Shown: positions 25,660-37,658, counted from the first letter of the stretch. The stretch is 64,000 nucleotides of DNA from Cacajao melanocephalus (GCA_963573385.1 CAUYLG010062032.1:62001-126000), one strand, 5' to 3'. Program-made: numbers and translations. The notes: generated from the letters alone by a model not told the origin.

Positions 25660-25828
25660 TATTATTTGTTTGTTTGTCTTGAGACGGAATCTATCTCTTT
25701 CGCCCAGGCTAGAGTGCAATGGTGCAAACATAGTTCATTGAAACTTTGAATTCCTGGGTTAAGTGATTCTCCCATCTCAGCTTACCAAGTACCTGAGACT
25801 ACAGGCCCATGCCACCACACTCAGCCTG
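25660..25828 (-). mobile_element. Alu right-monomer fragment (old)
   Basis: A GTTT-rich tail, then CTTGAGACGGAATCTATCTC, CGCCCAGGCTAGAGTGCAAT and ACAGGCCCATGCCACCACAC, ending at TCAGCCTG. It covers roughly one monomer (right half, reverse strand), diverged as in AluJ or a free right monomer. Confidence 0.8.
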
Positions 25829-26659
25829 AACTATTTCTTAGTAAAGGAATACAACCTTCCAATATTAAACTGTTTATTCTACTTAAATGCACTCACTTTC
25901 TTGATAGGTGATCACATCTTGTTTATGTTACTTGCCTTTGATCCCTAGTTAAAGTCAGGTGTTTCAATGACAAGAGCAAAAGTTGGATTCTGAAACAAGG
26001 TCAAGCAATAAACTATATATTTTATAAGTGGTCCATACAATTTATAAAACCCAGTTAATATGGCCAAGGAAAATTGAGATTGCTTCTGTAAAGATAATAA
26101 GTACGCTTTTCTGAATAAGTACTCTAACAAATCAAAGCTCCAAATATTTTTGTTTATAGAGAAAAGAGGGATTAAAGAAAACTTATAGTGAGAGCTATAA
26201 TTCCAAAAAATAAAGATGTCACCTGAAATGCTATTAAGAGTAGGAACATAAAATTAAAATATACTTCCTAATGATGTTGCCTCTTAATTTTAGCTGAAAT
26301 GCATTCAGACTCTTTTTATCGTAGTAATAAACAAAAGACATGGGATATCTGTGTTTAAACCCACCTTAGCTTAACACAATTTGTAATGGCCATCATTAGG
26401 AGTTTATGCAGAGCGCTGTTTTATGTCAACCACGCTAAGATAATGTAGCTCAGGGTGCTATATCCATGGTCTTTGAAATGTGTGCATAAACAGACACTTT
26501 TCCATGTATCTGTTTTGTCATTTATTTTGCTGTGTAAACACTATTATGAAATTCAGTCTAATCTTTTTGGGTTAATTTAAACATTTTCACTATGTTCCGA
26601 TAAATGTAACCAAAGCCAGATGTTGGTCTCTGTACTAAGAGGGCTCGCTTAATATAAAC
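25829..26659. other. Unassigned sequence
   Basis: No recognised gene or repeat. Confidence 0.5.
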
Positions 26660-27300
26660 ATGATTCGACTTCCTCCATTTCTTTTTTTCAGTCCAGATGT
26701 TGAAGTTGTTCACGGTGCTTTTCCTTTGCCTCATCACAGACCTCCCAGAAATCGAGACTCCTTTCCAACTTCTGCATGGGCGTCCACCTTTAAGTTTCCA
26801 TCATGCCTCACAACCTCCATAATAATATTACAAGTGGCCCCATTCAATCTTGACAGAAACGCCAAGACGTTCATCTCTTCGTTATCGGCTGTCTTCTTTA
26901 TGTGTTCTCAATTCAGTAGACACTTTTTCAAGCTTCATTTGCTGTGCAGAGTTCTGCTACCTACCCTCTTACTTGTGAAAAGAAACATGCTCTTAATGGA
27001 TTCTGCTGACTGTCCATTCATTTTCTAGACTTCATTAGAGATGGCCTTCTTTATACTATAGCCTCTTTGAGACTACCTTCACCATCCTTTATTCTGTCAT
27101 TACTCCATCATATTGGTCTTTCAATCTGCATTTCTACCTTCTCTAACAGGCACTTTACTATCTCCTACTTTTTGGCAGTCAATATTCACACCTCACATAA
27201 AAATGTATATGCATTTGTTCATGCTTTATATTTTCACTCTCTGTGTTTTTGTTTGCCAACTCGATTTTTTTTAACAGTGTAACTTAACTCTTTGGACTAC
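26660..27300. other. Unassigned pyrimidine-rich region with a 122-codon frame
   Basis: The forward frame at 26660-27028 (122 codons, start MIRLPPFLFFS) ends in a natural stop, and a 71-codon frame follows at 27067. I see no signal or domain I can name. The C/T-rich composition recalls the L2 sense strand, but I could not match L2 phrases with confidence. Most likely non-coding. Confidence 0.4.
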
Positions 27301-28054
27301 AGTGTTTTAAGAAAGTAGAACTACAATGTTTCCAAGAAAGTAGCATAGAATGGCTAAATAATTTCACCTTTAACAACTACTTGTCTTATATGTAGCTTGT
27401 CTCTCAATGCATTATTTCCCATAGGCATTTATAAACAAACTGATTTCTTTACCATTATGAAGTCAAAGACAGTTTTTTTTTCTCTTCCAGGTGCCTCTAG
27501 GAAAGATTGATGAGCATATCTTTTTAGATGAAATGTTTAAGCCCTAGAATGAACTTAATGTGCTTAGATCTTCCATTGTTGCTAATTTCTTTTATATTTA
27601 TATAGAGTTTTATTGTTAAGAAGTAGTTTTGAATGTATAGGGATAGACGTAGACATTGAATGTTAATTTTTTTGTGGATTTCCTATGAGTCAGCCAATAT
27701 ATTATTTCCAAGTTCAGAAAAATAGATTTAAGCAAAATACAGAGAAATTTGGTGAACTTAAAATTTCGGAACCCGTTCAGCATGAAAAATAGAGAGAGCC
27801 TCAACATTTCCTGTATTAAAATAGTTTCCACTTCTAGGAAAAGGGGAGGTAGGATTTTAAATGTTGACACATAAAATACAGCACTGATTGCTATTATTTT
27901 AAAATTCAATCACTATCTTAATATTTCCCTGAAATAGACTTAAATAACCGGGTAACATAATTGTACTGTTCTACTTTCTGAATACCAACTTTGACATTTC
28001 TGTATGAATCTAAATTTTGAACCCTTTTAATTCATACACTGTAATTTTTGTACA
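27301..28054. other. Unassigned AT-rich sequence
   Basis: No recognised repeat. A 97-codon reverse frame at 27616-27909 is Phe/Leu/Ile-rich and looks like chance. Confidence 0.5.
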
Positions 28055-28245
28055 TTGCATTTTTAATTGGGAAGAAAGTTAGAGATTATCTAATTTAATT
28101 GCTCGATTTTAAAGTTGTAGAAACTAGGAACTGGAAATAGTACATTTAAATGACTTTAATCAGGCTGTAAATTTAGTTAACACAGTACTAGGGCAAAGAG
28201 TTGATTTACTAATCCTCTCAGAAAAGCTACTTCTGTACTATTAAC
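28055..28245 (+). mobile_element. MIR-related SINE fragment, diverged
   Basis: GAGATTATCTAATTTAATTG, then TTAAAGTTGTAGAAACTAGG and the GACTTTAATCAGGCTGTAAA stretch follow the MIR3-type order (GAAATCATCTAGTCCAAC..., GATGAGGAAACTGAGG..., ACTTGCCCAAGGTCACA). Weak. Confidence 0.4.
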
Positions 28246-28259
28246 CCAGGATTCAATAT

Positions 28260-28555
28260 GCATACTGCTTTGGTGCTTTGGTTGCTTCATCTCCCTCTGC
28301 TCATTCTGCACAATTTACCTGTACAAGAGCAATATTCCTTGCACACATTTATTTTCCCCCATTCTCTTCACTTGGACTGCCCTTCTTCCCAAAGCCTCCC
28401 CACAGGCTATTCATCCTTTGTGATCTACCATGTCTCTAATCACATGTGATCTTCTAGATAAACGTTCTCTGAATTCCCTAAGATAAAGTAAGTGTATGTT
28501 TGACTATTTTGTGTTTCCATCACACAAATTATCATATTTCCTTTCATAGCTACTT
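28260..28555 (+). mobile_element. Possible L2 fragment
   Basis: C/T-rich sequence with CACTTGGACTGCCCTTCTTC, AAAGCCTCCCCACAGGCTAT and TCTGAATTCCCTAAG resembles the L2 3' region, but is strongly diverged. Confidence 0.4.
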
Positions 28556-28558
28556 CTA

Positions 28559-28855
28559 GACCTGTGCTATTCAATATGGTAGCCACTAACTACACATGTC
28601 TATTGAGCATTTGAAATGTAAGTAGTAGAAATTGCAATGTGCTATGAGTATAAAACACACATTGTATTTCAAAATCTTAGAATAAAAAGTAATCTGTAAC
28701 ATTAATATGCAAAATGATATTTGACTATATCAAGTTAAATGAAACATATTAAGATCAATTTTACTTATTGTTTTTCATCTTTTAAAAATATGACTACTAG
28801 AAAATATAAAATTACCTGTGTGGCTTATATTGTTTTCCTATTGGACAGCACTGCT
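28559..28855. mobile_element. Old non-autonomous DNA transposon (hAT-like), copy 2
   Basis: The ends are near inverted copies: CCTGTGCTATTCAATATGG on the left and CCTATTGGACAGCACTG on the right. The inside carries AAAATATGACTACTAGAAAA and ATAAAATTACCTGTGTGGCT. Same family as 4594-4890, which confirms both calls. Exact family name left open. Confidence 0.75.
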
Positions 28856-28884
28856 GTAGACCATAAATTTATTAATGAGCCCTT

Positions 28885-29085
28885 AAAGTGACCACAGTTT
28901 TTAACTTATATTCTCAGCACCTAAGCTTTAGCAATTAGCTAATGATCAGCATTTATTTACTGATGTTGATTGACATAGTTCCAGATGTTGCTTGAATGGC
29001 TTAAGTCACAAAGTAAGACATGAAAGATAGGTTTGAAACCCAGGTCTGATTTATCCTGCAAAGCATTTTTTTTAACCACAAATTC
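28885..29085 (+). mobile_element. MIR fragment
   Basis: GCATTTATTTACTGATGTTG, CTTAAGTCACAAAGTAAGAC and GGTTTGAAACCCAGGTCTGA match the MIR order (the last phrase corresponds to GATTTGAACCCAGGTCTG). The left half is poorly preserved. Confidence 0.6.
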
Positions 29086-29679
29086 AGTTTATTACAATGT
29101 ATGGCACCTTGTTTTTCTAAGCTATATATGACTACAAATTATTTTTTCTGTTAAAATGGTTGGTCACCTCAAAACAAACCAGTCTTGCCACTCAAAATAA
29201 TTCCCATTTTAGGTACAGCTTAGCTGGGGTCTACACTGTTAAATATGCTAGAGGGATTTGATGCTTAATGTGTCTGAGGACAAGGAAATAGAAATATAAA
29301 CGAATTATAGCCACTTTAGTGTTCTTTCTGACTCATCGTCTAATGAGGCTATATTATCTGCTTTCTTAGTACTTCTGGAGTACTACACTATATGCTGAAA
29401 GAAAGGACACATTACTTGGAATACTTTCATAACTGGACATCATAGTTATTACACTTGTAGATTTTAATAGACTTCATTTTCAGCTGTTTTAAATTTAGAG
29501 AACAAATAAGTGAAAAGTACAGAATGTTTCTTAATCCAAAGTTAACCCCCATTACCATTCCCCCCATTTCCCTTATTAACAAATTATAAGCCACAAGAAC
29601 TGTAATAAATAAGTTTCTGTTCTGTACAAATTACTCAGTCTAAGATATTACTACAATATCACCTTATAATGTTATTTTT
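29086..29679. other. Unassigned sequence
   Basis: No recognised gene or repeat. Confidence 0.5.
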
Positions 29680-29940
29680 CACATACCATGGCTTTGGTAT
29701 TGTATCTGCAATAACATCACCAAACTCAGGGTCATCGAGATTTTTTTCCTGTTATCTTCCAGGAGTTTTATAATTTTGCCTTTTAAGTTTAGGTCTATGA
29801 TCAACTTTGAATTAATTTTGGTGAAAAATATAAGGTCAGCGTCCAGACATTTTTTTCTCTTCAGCAAGTGGATGTCCACTTGTTCTAGTGTCTTTTGTTG
29901 AAATGATACAGTCTCTCCTCCATTTATTTGCCTTACTGTT
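29680..29940 (-). mobile_element. L1 ORF2 fragment (reverse strand)
   Basis: Read forward it is antisense L1: GGGTCATCGAGATTTTTTTC, CTTCCAGGAGTTTTATAATT, TTTAGGTCTATGATCAACTT, TGGTGAAAAATATAAGGTCA and GTTCTAGTGTCTTTTGTTGA. It covers the part of ORF2 between the RT and the C-terminal region. A short isolated fragment. Confidence 0.85.
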
Positions 29941-31300
29941 TCCCTGGAGAGAAAAGCTGAAGGTCCAAGGGCCATATAGGCCATAGAAAAGACCGCAGAT
30001 ATAAAGACTTCTTGAGGCTGCAAAACTGGCAAATGCAAGTAGGTTATCTCAAGCTATGGAATAGAACTGAAACTTTGAACTTTCAACTTGAGTTCCTGCA
30101 TTGGAACTCCAAATGGGCAGGTACCAGTAGTCTGAATGGGTCTTAGCTGGTGGTGAAAGTTATTACCAATTCATGATATTATGTAGTGACTACTTCTCTC
30201 TCATCTGTATTTGGATGGAGATGAGATCAGGGAGGACTCCTTCAGATTACTCCGGGGATGAGTCCTTGATTGCTTATGTATTCTACATATGCCCACTGAA
30301 ACAAAGGCCAGCATATAATCTTCAACTTTCTAGTGATAACTACAGAAACAATTCCAACAACCTGATCAACAAGGAAACTGGTAATCCATTGCTACCACTA
30401 GTCCAAGGAAAAGAGGGGAAGAAAGATAAAATTCAATAGGTTGAGAAAAAGAAGAAAAACAAACTAATTAGAGTAGGTTTCTTATATTAAGTAGAAATAG
30501 ATGTAAGAAGAAGAAAACATCAAAAGTCACAGAAGAATACTTCAATGTGGTATAATAAGAGCTCAAAATAAACTTTCTGAAACTAAATCTCAGGATTTCC
30601 AAAATAGAGTTATTTCATAAAACTGAAAAATACAATGGCCACTGTGGAAAATTATGAAACAAGAAAAAGTATATAAATGTGAAATAATGAGAGAAAAAAG
30701 TAGGAGAAATACATTCATGAATATATAAGTAATAAGCAAATACTTTGCAAATTATAGTTAGCTTAAGAAAAAAGGAAATAAACAGATGGAGGAGAATTAA
30801 GAATCAGTGAAGTAATAGAAGTAAGTATCCCTTAAAGGCTTGAGTGTTCAAATTCAAGGTATCATGGAGCTTCTAGGCAGATTAATGGAAAAAGAAAATC
30901 ACTTTGATATAGCATAGGAAAATTACTTAAGAGCAAATCTTACAAGCTTTCAGACAAACAGAACAAATTACTTCTAAAGGAAAGATAATGAGACTCCATC
31001 TAAGGAAAATCCCAAGAGGTATATTTTAACCTCACAGAAATTAGAAATAATAGATCTCATCTCAAGCTAGGTAAAGAAAAGGAGTTGTAAAATAACATTA
31101 GACAACAGATTATTAATATAAACGGCTGTTGAGTGAGAGTTGGAATCATAGCATTCATATCAAGCAAGTTTCTTTGAATTTGGAGAGCTATACTGTAATG
31201 ACAACCTGGGAACTGTCGGATGAAAGAGGTGTGGGACGATTCGGTAGGATTGTGTGGTGGGAGGTAGAGATGGCGTAAAAGCATCAAAAGAATCTGTTCT
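29941..31300. other. Unassigned region, right part A-rich
   Basis: From about 30420 the sequence is purine/A-rich and has a loose resemblance to old L1 or HAL1 ORF1-type sequence (for example AAACTGAAAAATACAATGGC). I cannot confirm it by eye. The 88-codon frame at 30173-30439 has no known domain. Confidence 0.35.
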
Positions 31301-33429
31301 TTATGTCTCTGCAGGGAGAAACCTATGAACTCTTGGTGGGAGTGCTTTCCTTTTTTTTTTTTTTAATAAAAGCATATACAACTGGCTTTGACAACTACAG
31401 ATTAGAAGAAAAATATTAGTGATTTGCATACTTAGATAAAGAACAGGCGTTCCTCTCTTACCACTTTCAAAACAATATATTCTCTTTGGTTACAATTTAA
31501 GTTGTAAATTAACAGTTTTCAAAAATTCAAAACTTTACAACCTAGATTCATATGCCATAACACAGTGAATACAAAAAAAGTTACAATATGTTCATTATAA
31601 AATCCTTCACAAGCTCAAACTTGTTATTGTTTTGAGCCTCTCACTTATAGTTTTCCTTCTTTGAATACCAAATATTTTTAATGTTATTTACAATATGTGG
31701 ATACTTTTTATTACTACTCTGCTTCATCTTTTAAAATTAGGGTTAGCCAGTAAATTGTATCCAATATGTTTAATTGTATTCATTGATTTGATTTGGTTAT
31801 TTCTTCTTTGATTTAGTTATTTTCTTCTTAGTTCTGTTTATCCTTTTGTAAATTTGGAAGTTGTCTTTTACATGTCCATTTATAATTCAAAGTGAGCAAA
31901 TAGACAAGAAGATGGAGAAATGTTGAAGTATAAAGTAATGTCAAATCTAGACAATTCCTTGAAGAGAATTTGCATCTTTAAGAATGGAAGAAGTAACTCA
32001 GTTTCTAACATCTTCTTACCAAGACTGTGGAACAATCTACTAAAGAATGACTTGATTATTCCACCTGAACCACTGGGATGTCTCTAATGTTTTAGTCTTT
32101 TCATAACTCACTGGATTGCTCCTCTCAAGCTGTCTGCCTCACTTAAATATTTCCTTATGTGATCATTTGATTCCTGGTTCTTTCCCATCCTGAGATTTTA
32201 TCCTTCCCACTCCAATTTTGTTCCCAGGTTTTTGTTACTTGCCCCAAGGTATGGGAACTGATTTTACTCAACCTTACAGTGGTTCTCTGGCGTTCATTTT
32301 CTTTCTGCTGTTTCTTGATCAAAATATTCTTGTCAATTTGGAGGACAATTGAAGGATTCTTTATTTGATAATCTTGCTTTCACTAATAGGTTTTCACTAA
32401 TAATGACAGATATCATCATGTAATTTATAATTTGCATAAAAATAGTTTGCATAGAAATAGTTGAAAAACTGCAGCAGATGTTATTTATAACATCACGAAT
32501 GCATTACAATAAAATTACTTTTGAGCTGATAAATATCACAAGGAAGATGTAGAGTAAGACTCAATATTGTATTTGTCTTTAGAACCTGAATATGCAAACC
32601 AAATGCCTTATTAGATTAGACTTTGATCTTTTTATTTCCTACTTGTATTTAAGGAGATTGAGCTTTTGTGTGTTAAATGCATCAGCTTTGTTTTCAGATA
32701 TTTTGTCTTTCCTTCATTGGTACCAATAGGCAGGAAGTTGAAGCTACTATCATTACTCAAAATCATTCATCCATGACTTGGCGAATGTTGTCCTTGTTAA
32801 ATTGCATGGGTTAGACGTTTTCTGATCTTTAACCTTCATCATGTTCAACTGAGTTGATTAAAAGTTGTATGAAAATTAAATGCAAGAAATATTTACATAA
32901 TAAAAAGACAGTGATAGAAAATGGACAATTTTTAGGATTTTTAATGTAAGGATTATTTCACTAGTACATAGTTCTTATTTCTCTGAGGGTTTTTTTTCAG
33001 CACGATAGGTACGTTTCCAAAGAAGATGATTATGCCTTATTTTATCTTTAAACAGAAAAACATGTTTCCTTTCCTTATCTCTTTTTATATCATTATGGAT
33101 AACATTTGTATCAGTAATAAAATGAATAAAATCACATGACATTCAGTTAAGCTATGATGGTAGGCCATCAGTTCTATTTAAAATATGTCTCTATGCATTT
33201 GTTTTTTTAACTTTGGTATGAGAATTTAAAAAATTACTTAATATGTTGGAAAATTGCTTCACTAAATGTTAGTTACTAAAATCTGGAAGTGTTAAATGTC
33301 TGAGATGCTCTTTAACTTTTAGAGAGTGGCTGAGCCAACAGGGGAAATCTGCTGAAGTAATTGCTTTTCTCTCTTTATATCTCTAACTGAATCTCTACTC
33401 AGATTTTTCTTTGTGATATTGGCCTGTGG
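31301..33429. other. Unique AT-rich sequence
   Basis: About 2.1 kb with no recognised gene or repeat, apart from a T run at 31351-31366. No open frame above 60 codons lies within it. Confidence 0.5.
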
Positions 33430-33585
33430 TCAGCATATACCACTTGGCCAAAAGCAAATTGTGGCTTAGGCAATTGCTTATCTTCTCTGATTCTCAGTTT
33501 CTTCTTATGGAAAGGATGCATTTGGGCAAGATCTCCAGGGTACCTTCCGACTCTAACATTTTCAGACTCTAAGACACATTGACTC
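33430..33585 (-). mobile_element. MIR-type SINE (reverse strand)
   Basis: CAATTGCTTATCTTCTCTGA, TTCTCAGTTTCTTCTTATGG and CTTCCGACTCTAACATTTTC resemble antisense MIR/MIR3 (CTCAGTTTCCTCATCTG..., CTTCCAGCTCTAACATTC). Confidence 0.6.
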
Positions 33586-34744
33586 TCATCTCATTCCCAC
33601 ATAAGCCCTGGAGATACCCTCTGGTGCCTGTTTGCATTTCCTCTTCCTGTCATTTCTTGGTGAGTTCTCAGATGATACAGATATTGTTAATGTCAGCTTG
33701 GATATGAAACAAAAAGTATAAGCACATAATCACTAGGAGAAATTTTGTTTAAAAACACTAAGCTTTGTATAGTTCATACACTGTATACTCAGTTTAAAAT
33801 GTTAATTTGTTGAGAGGAAATGAAGATGTGTGTAATTAAAAATAACAATTATGAATTAAGATAAAGAAGCACTCTTGTTTTATTTGCAGAATTATATTTC
33901 AAAGAAATCTTTATCACTTTAGTTATAGCAATGAAGTTACTCCCTAGTCTATATAAACACTATTGTGATGTTTATTAAATATGGCATTATTTTCAAATTA
34001 GAAAATGTACTGTACTTAATGTTTTCTTTGTTGCTTCTCAGTAGAAAACAAATTGCTGAAGTAGCAGATTTAGTGTAAGTGCCTTTCTTCCTGAACTCTT
34101 CCATAGAAAAAGATCCACAACTCTTCTATTCAAACACAAGTACTTTGCAGTCTTCCTAAGAGCATTCACTTTATTTTTCTCTCTGTTTCATAAAATTATA
34201 AAGGCATTCAAACATTCACAGAATCCAATGACAATGGCAATGTTTAAAAAGATAGATTATTTTATCATCAATAACATAACTTATATTTGAATATACAAAG
34301 GGCAAAAGCATGACAGTATTTTATCTTTCTAAGTTTCTGTCATTTGGGATAAAAAGTCAGCTTTTTAGTTAAATTCTCTGTTAACTACATATTGTCGACA
34401 AATAAAAAAATATTTGCTTAAAAGGAGACAAAATACAAATATATAGCATTTGTAATTTGTAATCTTTAAAAGCCTCAAGGAGCTTTGATTTTTCTCATTG
34501 TTTAAATAGTACAAAAACATTTTAAAATATAGTCAGTTTGCTCAAATAAAATTATGTTATTTAATAGTTTCCTTCACTTTCATCACAACATCATCTCCAA
34601 GGAAATAATGCATAATTGACTATAGTTTCTTCTGGGGTGGCACTTTTTTATTGAAGTCATGCATTGGCCAGCATTTTAACCCAATAACCTAAGCTGAGAA
34701 CTGAGCATGGCCTATAGCATTAAGTGAAGTTTATTTAAATATTG
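33586..34744. other. Unassigned AT-rich sequence
   Basis: No recognised gene or repeat. Confidence 0.5.
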
Positions 34745-34915
34745 ATTCTTCTTATTGGTAGTGTGACCTTGGTAAATGACATTAAATTCTATGGATTCCA
34801 TTTCCACTTCTTTAAAATTGAAGAGCTACTTGAGAGTTCATGAGAACTGCATTGAGTGAGAAAATATTCTGAAATGGTTTTAAACTACAAAGAGCTACGC
34901 AAAGAGTAGGATTCT
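34745..34915 (-). mobile_element. MIR (reverse strand), first of a pair
   Basis: GGTAGTGTGACCTTGGTAAA, ATTCCATTTCCACTTCTTTA and AAATTGAAGAGCTACTTGAG follow antisense MIR (GTGTGACCTTGGGCAAGTCA... CCTCATCTGTAAAATGGG...). Confidence 0.65.
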
Positions 34916-34984
34916 TCAGTGAGAAAACAGAAAGAGAAATGTTACCCACATTGTATTTTCCTAAATAAGCCCAAGCCTATGTCT

Positions 34985-35195
34985 GTAACTAGATCCAGGT
35001 CTGCGTTAAAATCCAATTTCTGATACTCATTCTTTAAGTCAACATGAGCAAATTACAATATCAGCTTTCTCAGCTATCTAATGGGGATTAAAACCATGTC
35101 ATCATCATGGGTTTATTATAAAGATTAAATAAGAAACTGTAAGTTACATACCTATCTTAGTGCTTGGCATTAGTATGTGTCTCATCAGTATTATT
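34985..35195 (-). mobile_element. MIR (reverse strand), second of a pair
   Basis: GATCCAGGTCTGCGTTAAAA, AACATGAGCAAATTACAATA, CTATCTAATGGGGATTAAAA, TTATAAAGATTAAATAAGAA and TAGTGCTTGGCATTAGTATG are the MIR antisense core in order. Better preserved than the neighbour at 34745. Confidence 0.78.
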
Positions 35196-35389
35196 AACTA
35201 GGATGTAAAGAGGAATTTTGTATGTATGAGGCCTCCTCTGTATACAGCAGTGTGGTAAATTGATAATAGATATCTATGCTGAAACCCTGGAGAGTGCAAA
35301 ATTTAATCCTCCCCACCACAAAGAATCACATAACCTTTACCCAGTTGTTCAGACACGCTAACAAGCAAGAATCTTAGTATATTATTTGA

Positions 35390-36135
35390 TTATTCTCTTA
35401 CTCTTCACCCTCATCCCCTATCTCATCTATCCAGTATTTCTGATTTATTAACAAATTTTATTTTCAGTTGTTATGTTGTTGTTTACTTCTATGCTACCAC
35501 TCTAAAGGAAGCCACCATCAGTGTTTTTTAATAAGCTAATGATCTCCAAAGTAAATGTGTTAATTACCTTTGTTTCCCACCCAAATGCATTCTCTTTTGA
35601 GTAGCCTACCTCTGTCGGGAAGTTATTGCCTAAATGTAGAATGAAATGAAAACTCTTTGGTGTCTTCTAGAGTTCTGTCTTATTCTAGCTCCTGTCTATA
35701 TCTCTAAGGTCAATTTAGCCCACCACCCACCTTCTTCATTAAGTCCTTGCAATAATAGTACACTTGAGGGCTGTTGCACTTGATAGCCTCCTTGTTTGAA
35801 TCATTTTCCCATAATCTCCTCATACCTCCTCCTGCCTTCCTGGCTCTTTCTCATAACTTTGTGTATCCACACCCGTGCCACTTTCTCAAACAAGCTCTCC
35901 CTGAGCACTCCCATAAAAGCAGTTTTTGATGTGCTGCTTTTATGGGAGAGCTCCCTTATGTTATCCTGCTTAAATCCTTGACTGAATTTATCTGTTTACC
36001 ATAATCTTTTTTTTAATTTATCTCTATACATGTTTCTGATCTGTTTCTGCTTGTCTCCCTAACTCCTAGAATATCATTTACATGAGAACAAGGTGTTTAC
36101 TCCTTGTTCTGATCTATAGCTGTAGCATGTAAAAA
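35390..36135 (+). mobile_element. L2 3' region
   Basis: Sense-strand L2 phrases: TCTCATCTATCCAGTATTTC, TGAAATGAAAACTCTTTGG, CTAGAGTTCTGTCTTATTCT, CAAACAAGCTCTCCCTGAGC, ATATCATTTACATGAGAACA and TCTGATCTATAGCTGTAGC. A young-looking hairpin sits inside it (35910-35946). Confidence 0.65.
35910..35946. repeat. Perfect 13-bp hairpin in L2
   Basis: CCCATAAAAGCAG (35910-35922) pairs exactly with CTGCTTTTATGGG (35934-35946) around an 11-base loop. A further stem, AGCTCTCCC at 35893-35901 with GGGAGAGCT at 35944-35952, offers an alternative or extended fold. The L2 consensus has no such hairpin. Confidence 0.85.
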
Positions 36136-36309
36136 AAAAAAAGGAGCTTTATTATTAATATATGCTCATTAAATACATGTTTAATGATTAATGAACTGAA
36201 CTAATGGATTAATTAAGTGATGAAATTCACAAATATGCAGTCTATGTTCTTTAAACAGTCTGTTGTCTCTTGTTAAGCTACTGAATTTGAGCTGGGCTTA
36301 AAATTTTAA

Positions 36310-36560
36310 ATACCTAATTCAAACACCACTTCTGTAAGACTCTGAAGATGAAAGCAGTCACTTTCTCTTCTACTTCTAAAGCAATAATGGCATTCCTTGT
36401 GCTATATAACAGTTCCTCATTGCATATCTACTTTGCAGAGTGTCTCTTTCTCCAACTAGATTACTGACAATGTACAGACAGCGAGTATATATTTTCATCT
36501 CTTTATGTCTATCACCTGGGCCTAGTGAATGCTTAACAAATGTATGCTGAATTAAACTGA
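36310..36560 (+). mobile_element. L2 3'-end fragment
   Basis: TTTCTCCAACTAGATTACTG, CACCTGGGCCTAGTGAATGC and TTAACAAATGTATGCTGAAT match the L2 tail (CCCACTAGAATGTAAG..., CTAGAACAGTGCCTGG..., AATAAATGTTTGTTGAAT). Confidence 0.65.
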
Positions 36561-36865
36561 ATTATTTCCATGATTCATATGACCTGCAGTCAAAATAGTT
36601 CAGAAGAAAACTGCAGAGGGAAACCTGGCCACTTAAGTAGCTCATGTCTCCATGGAGTTTGCCAATCAGATCCAGCCTCAGGCCCATTAGGAATTGCACA
36701 CAAATTCTGACCAAGGAAAAAATTCTGGACCAGAAGATGTGTCTGGAAATTCACTTGATTCCATCATGTAAATTGCTCCTTAAATAGAATATCAGATTCA
36801 CTATGAAATCAAGAAAACTGGCAGTTTAGCAAAGTTGAATGAAAGTTTAGGTTTTATTCAGAAGT

Positions 36866-37288
36866 GTGATTTCCTTCATATTTTTTTCCTTTTATAAGTG
36901 GTACAGAAAATGTGTTTTTACTTATGGTTTTACGTCCAGAGAATCAGTAATACCCAAGAATAAATACAGTCTTTTGAAATGTATGGCAAATCTAAGTCTA
37001 GAATTAGATTTGAAATGGAAAATGACATATTTGCCTAAAAGTAGTCTCTTCCACTATTTTGGAAGTTTGTCACCTCTACAATGTATTAGTTCATGTAATA
37101 AGATTCACTACAACCATACTGAGATATGTTTTTACCATATATATCTATGTCACCTCTTTGACATAAGTTTTTACTATTTCCGAAGAGATAAAACTCCTAC
37201 ACATAAATTATTAGAAATTATAAAAGTAATTGTAGCATCCTTAATAACTGCAACCATAATTATTAACTTTCTCTTAGCTACTCCTTAA
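36866..37288 (+). other. Unexplained 140-codon open frame, probably chance
   Basis: The longest frame not explained by a repeat in this half of the window. The product would be Ile/Leu/Phe/Tyr-rich, with a hydrophobic stretch near residues 119-138 (KVIVASLITATIIINFLLA). There is no conserved motif, no good Kozak or promoter context that I can see, and the frame runs into duplication copy A at 37273. AT-rich DNA with few stops in this phase is the simplest explanation. Confidence 0.3.
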
Positions 37289-37627
37289 TTGACAAATCGA
37301 ACCTCACATGCAGTAGGAACTTATTTCATGATTGCTGATGAACTTATTGCATGATTGCTGATGAGATGAACACTTGATATGTATCAAGCGTTTGGTATGC
37401 ATAAAACATGTCGAACATTAAATAACTAAATGATTAGTAAGATACAGGTCTACTGATCTTTGTAATAGTGCTAAAATGGCTAAGAGCACCAGGAAGACAT
37501 CATGGATGGCTTTGAACTACTCCTAAAAGTTTGGTAGGATATCTACATATGGAGATTTTGGGGAATTTCAAGCACGTAGTAAACAAAGAACCAAGGTAGG
37601 AAAGTATTGAGGAAATAATGGCTAATG
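37273..37627 (+). repeat. Local duplication, copy A (355 bp)
   Basis: Aligns in the same orientation with 39776-40106. Long exact runs such as CAGGTCTACTGATCTTTG and GTGCTAAAATGGCTAAGAG are shared; the right 250 bases are roughly 92-93% identical by eye. Copy A begins abruptly at CTTAGCTACTCC without the rest of the L2 that precedes copy B, so A looks derived. It carries an extra internal 23-bp tandem repeat. Confidence 0.92.
37318..37363 (+). repeat. 23-bp tandem duplication inside copy A
   Basis: Two adjacent 23-base units (37318-37340, 37341-37363) ending in CATGATTGCTGATG differ at one base. Copy B has a single unit, so the tandem arose after, or during, the formation of copy A. Confidence 0.9.
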
Positions 37628-37658
37628 CAATGGTACACAATGGTATACAATGGTAAAG
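37628..37658 (+). repeat. Three-unit tandem (ACAATGGTAT)n
   Basis: Three 10-base units around CAATGGTA directly abut the right edge of duplication copy A and are absent from copy B. Confidence 0.8.

Noticed and set aside
29941..30440. Possible unannotated LTR or coding exon
   Set aside because: I found no LTR termini, polyadenylation context or splice-bounded frame that I could defend; left unassigned.
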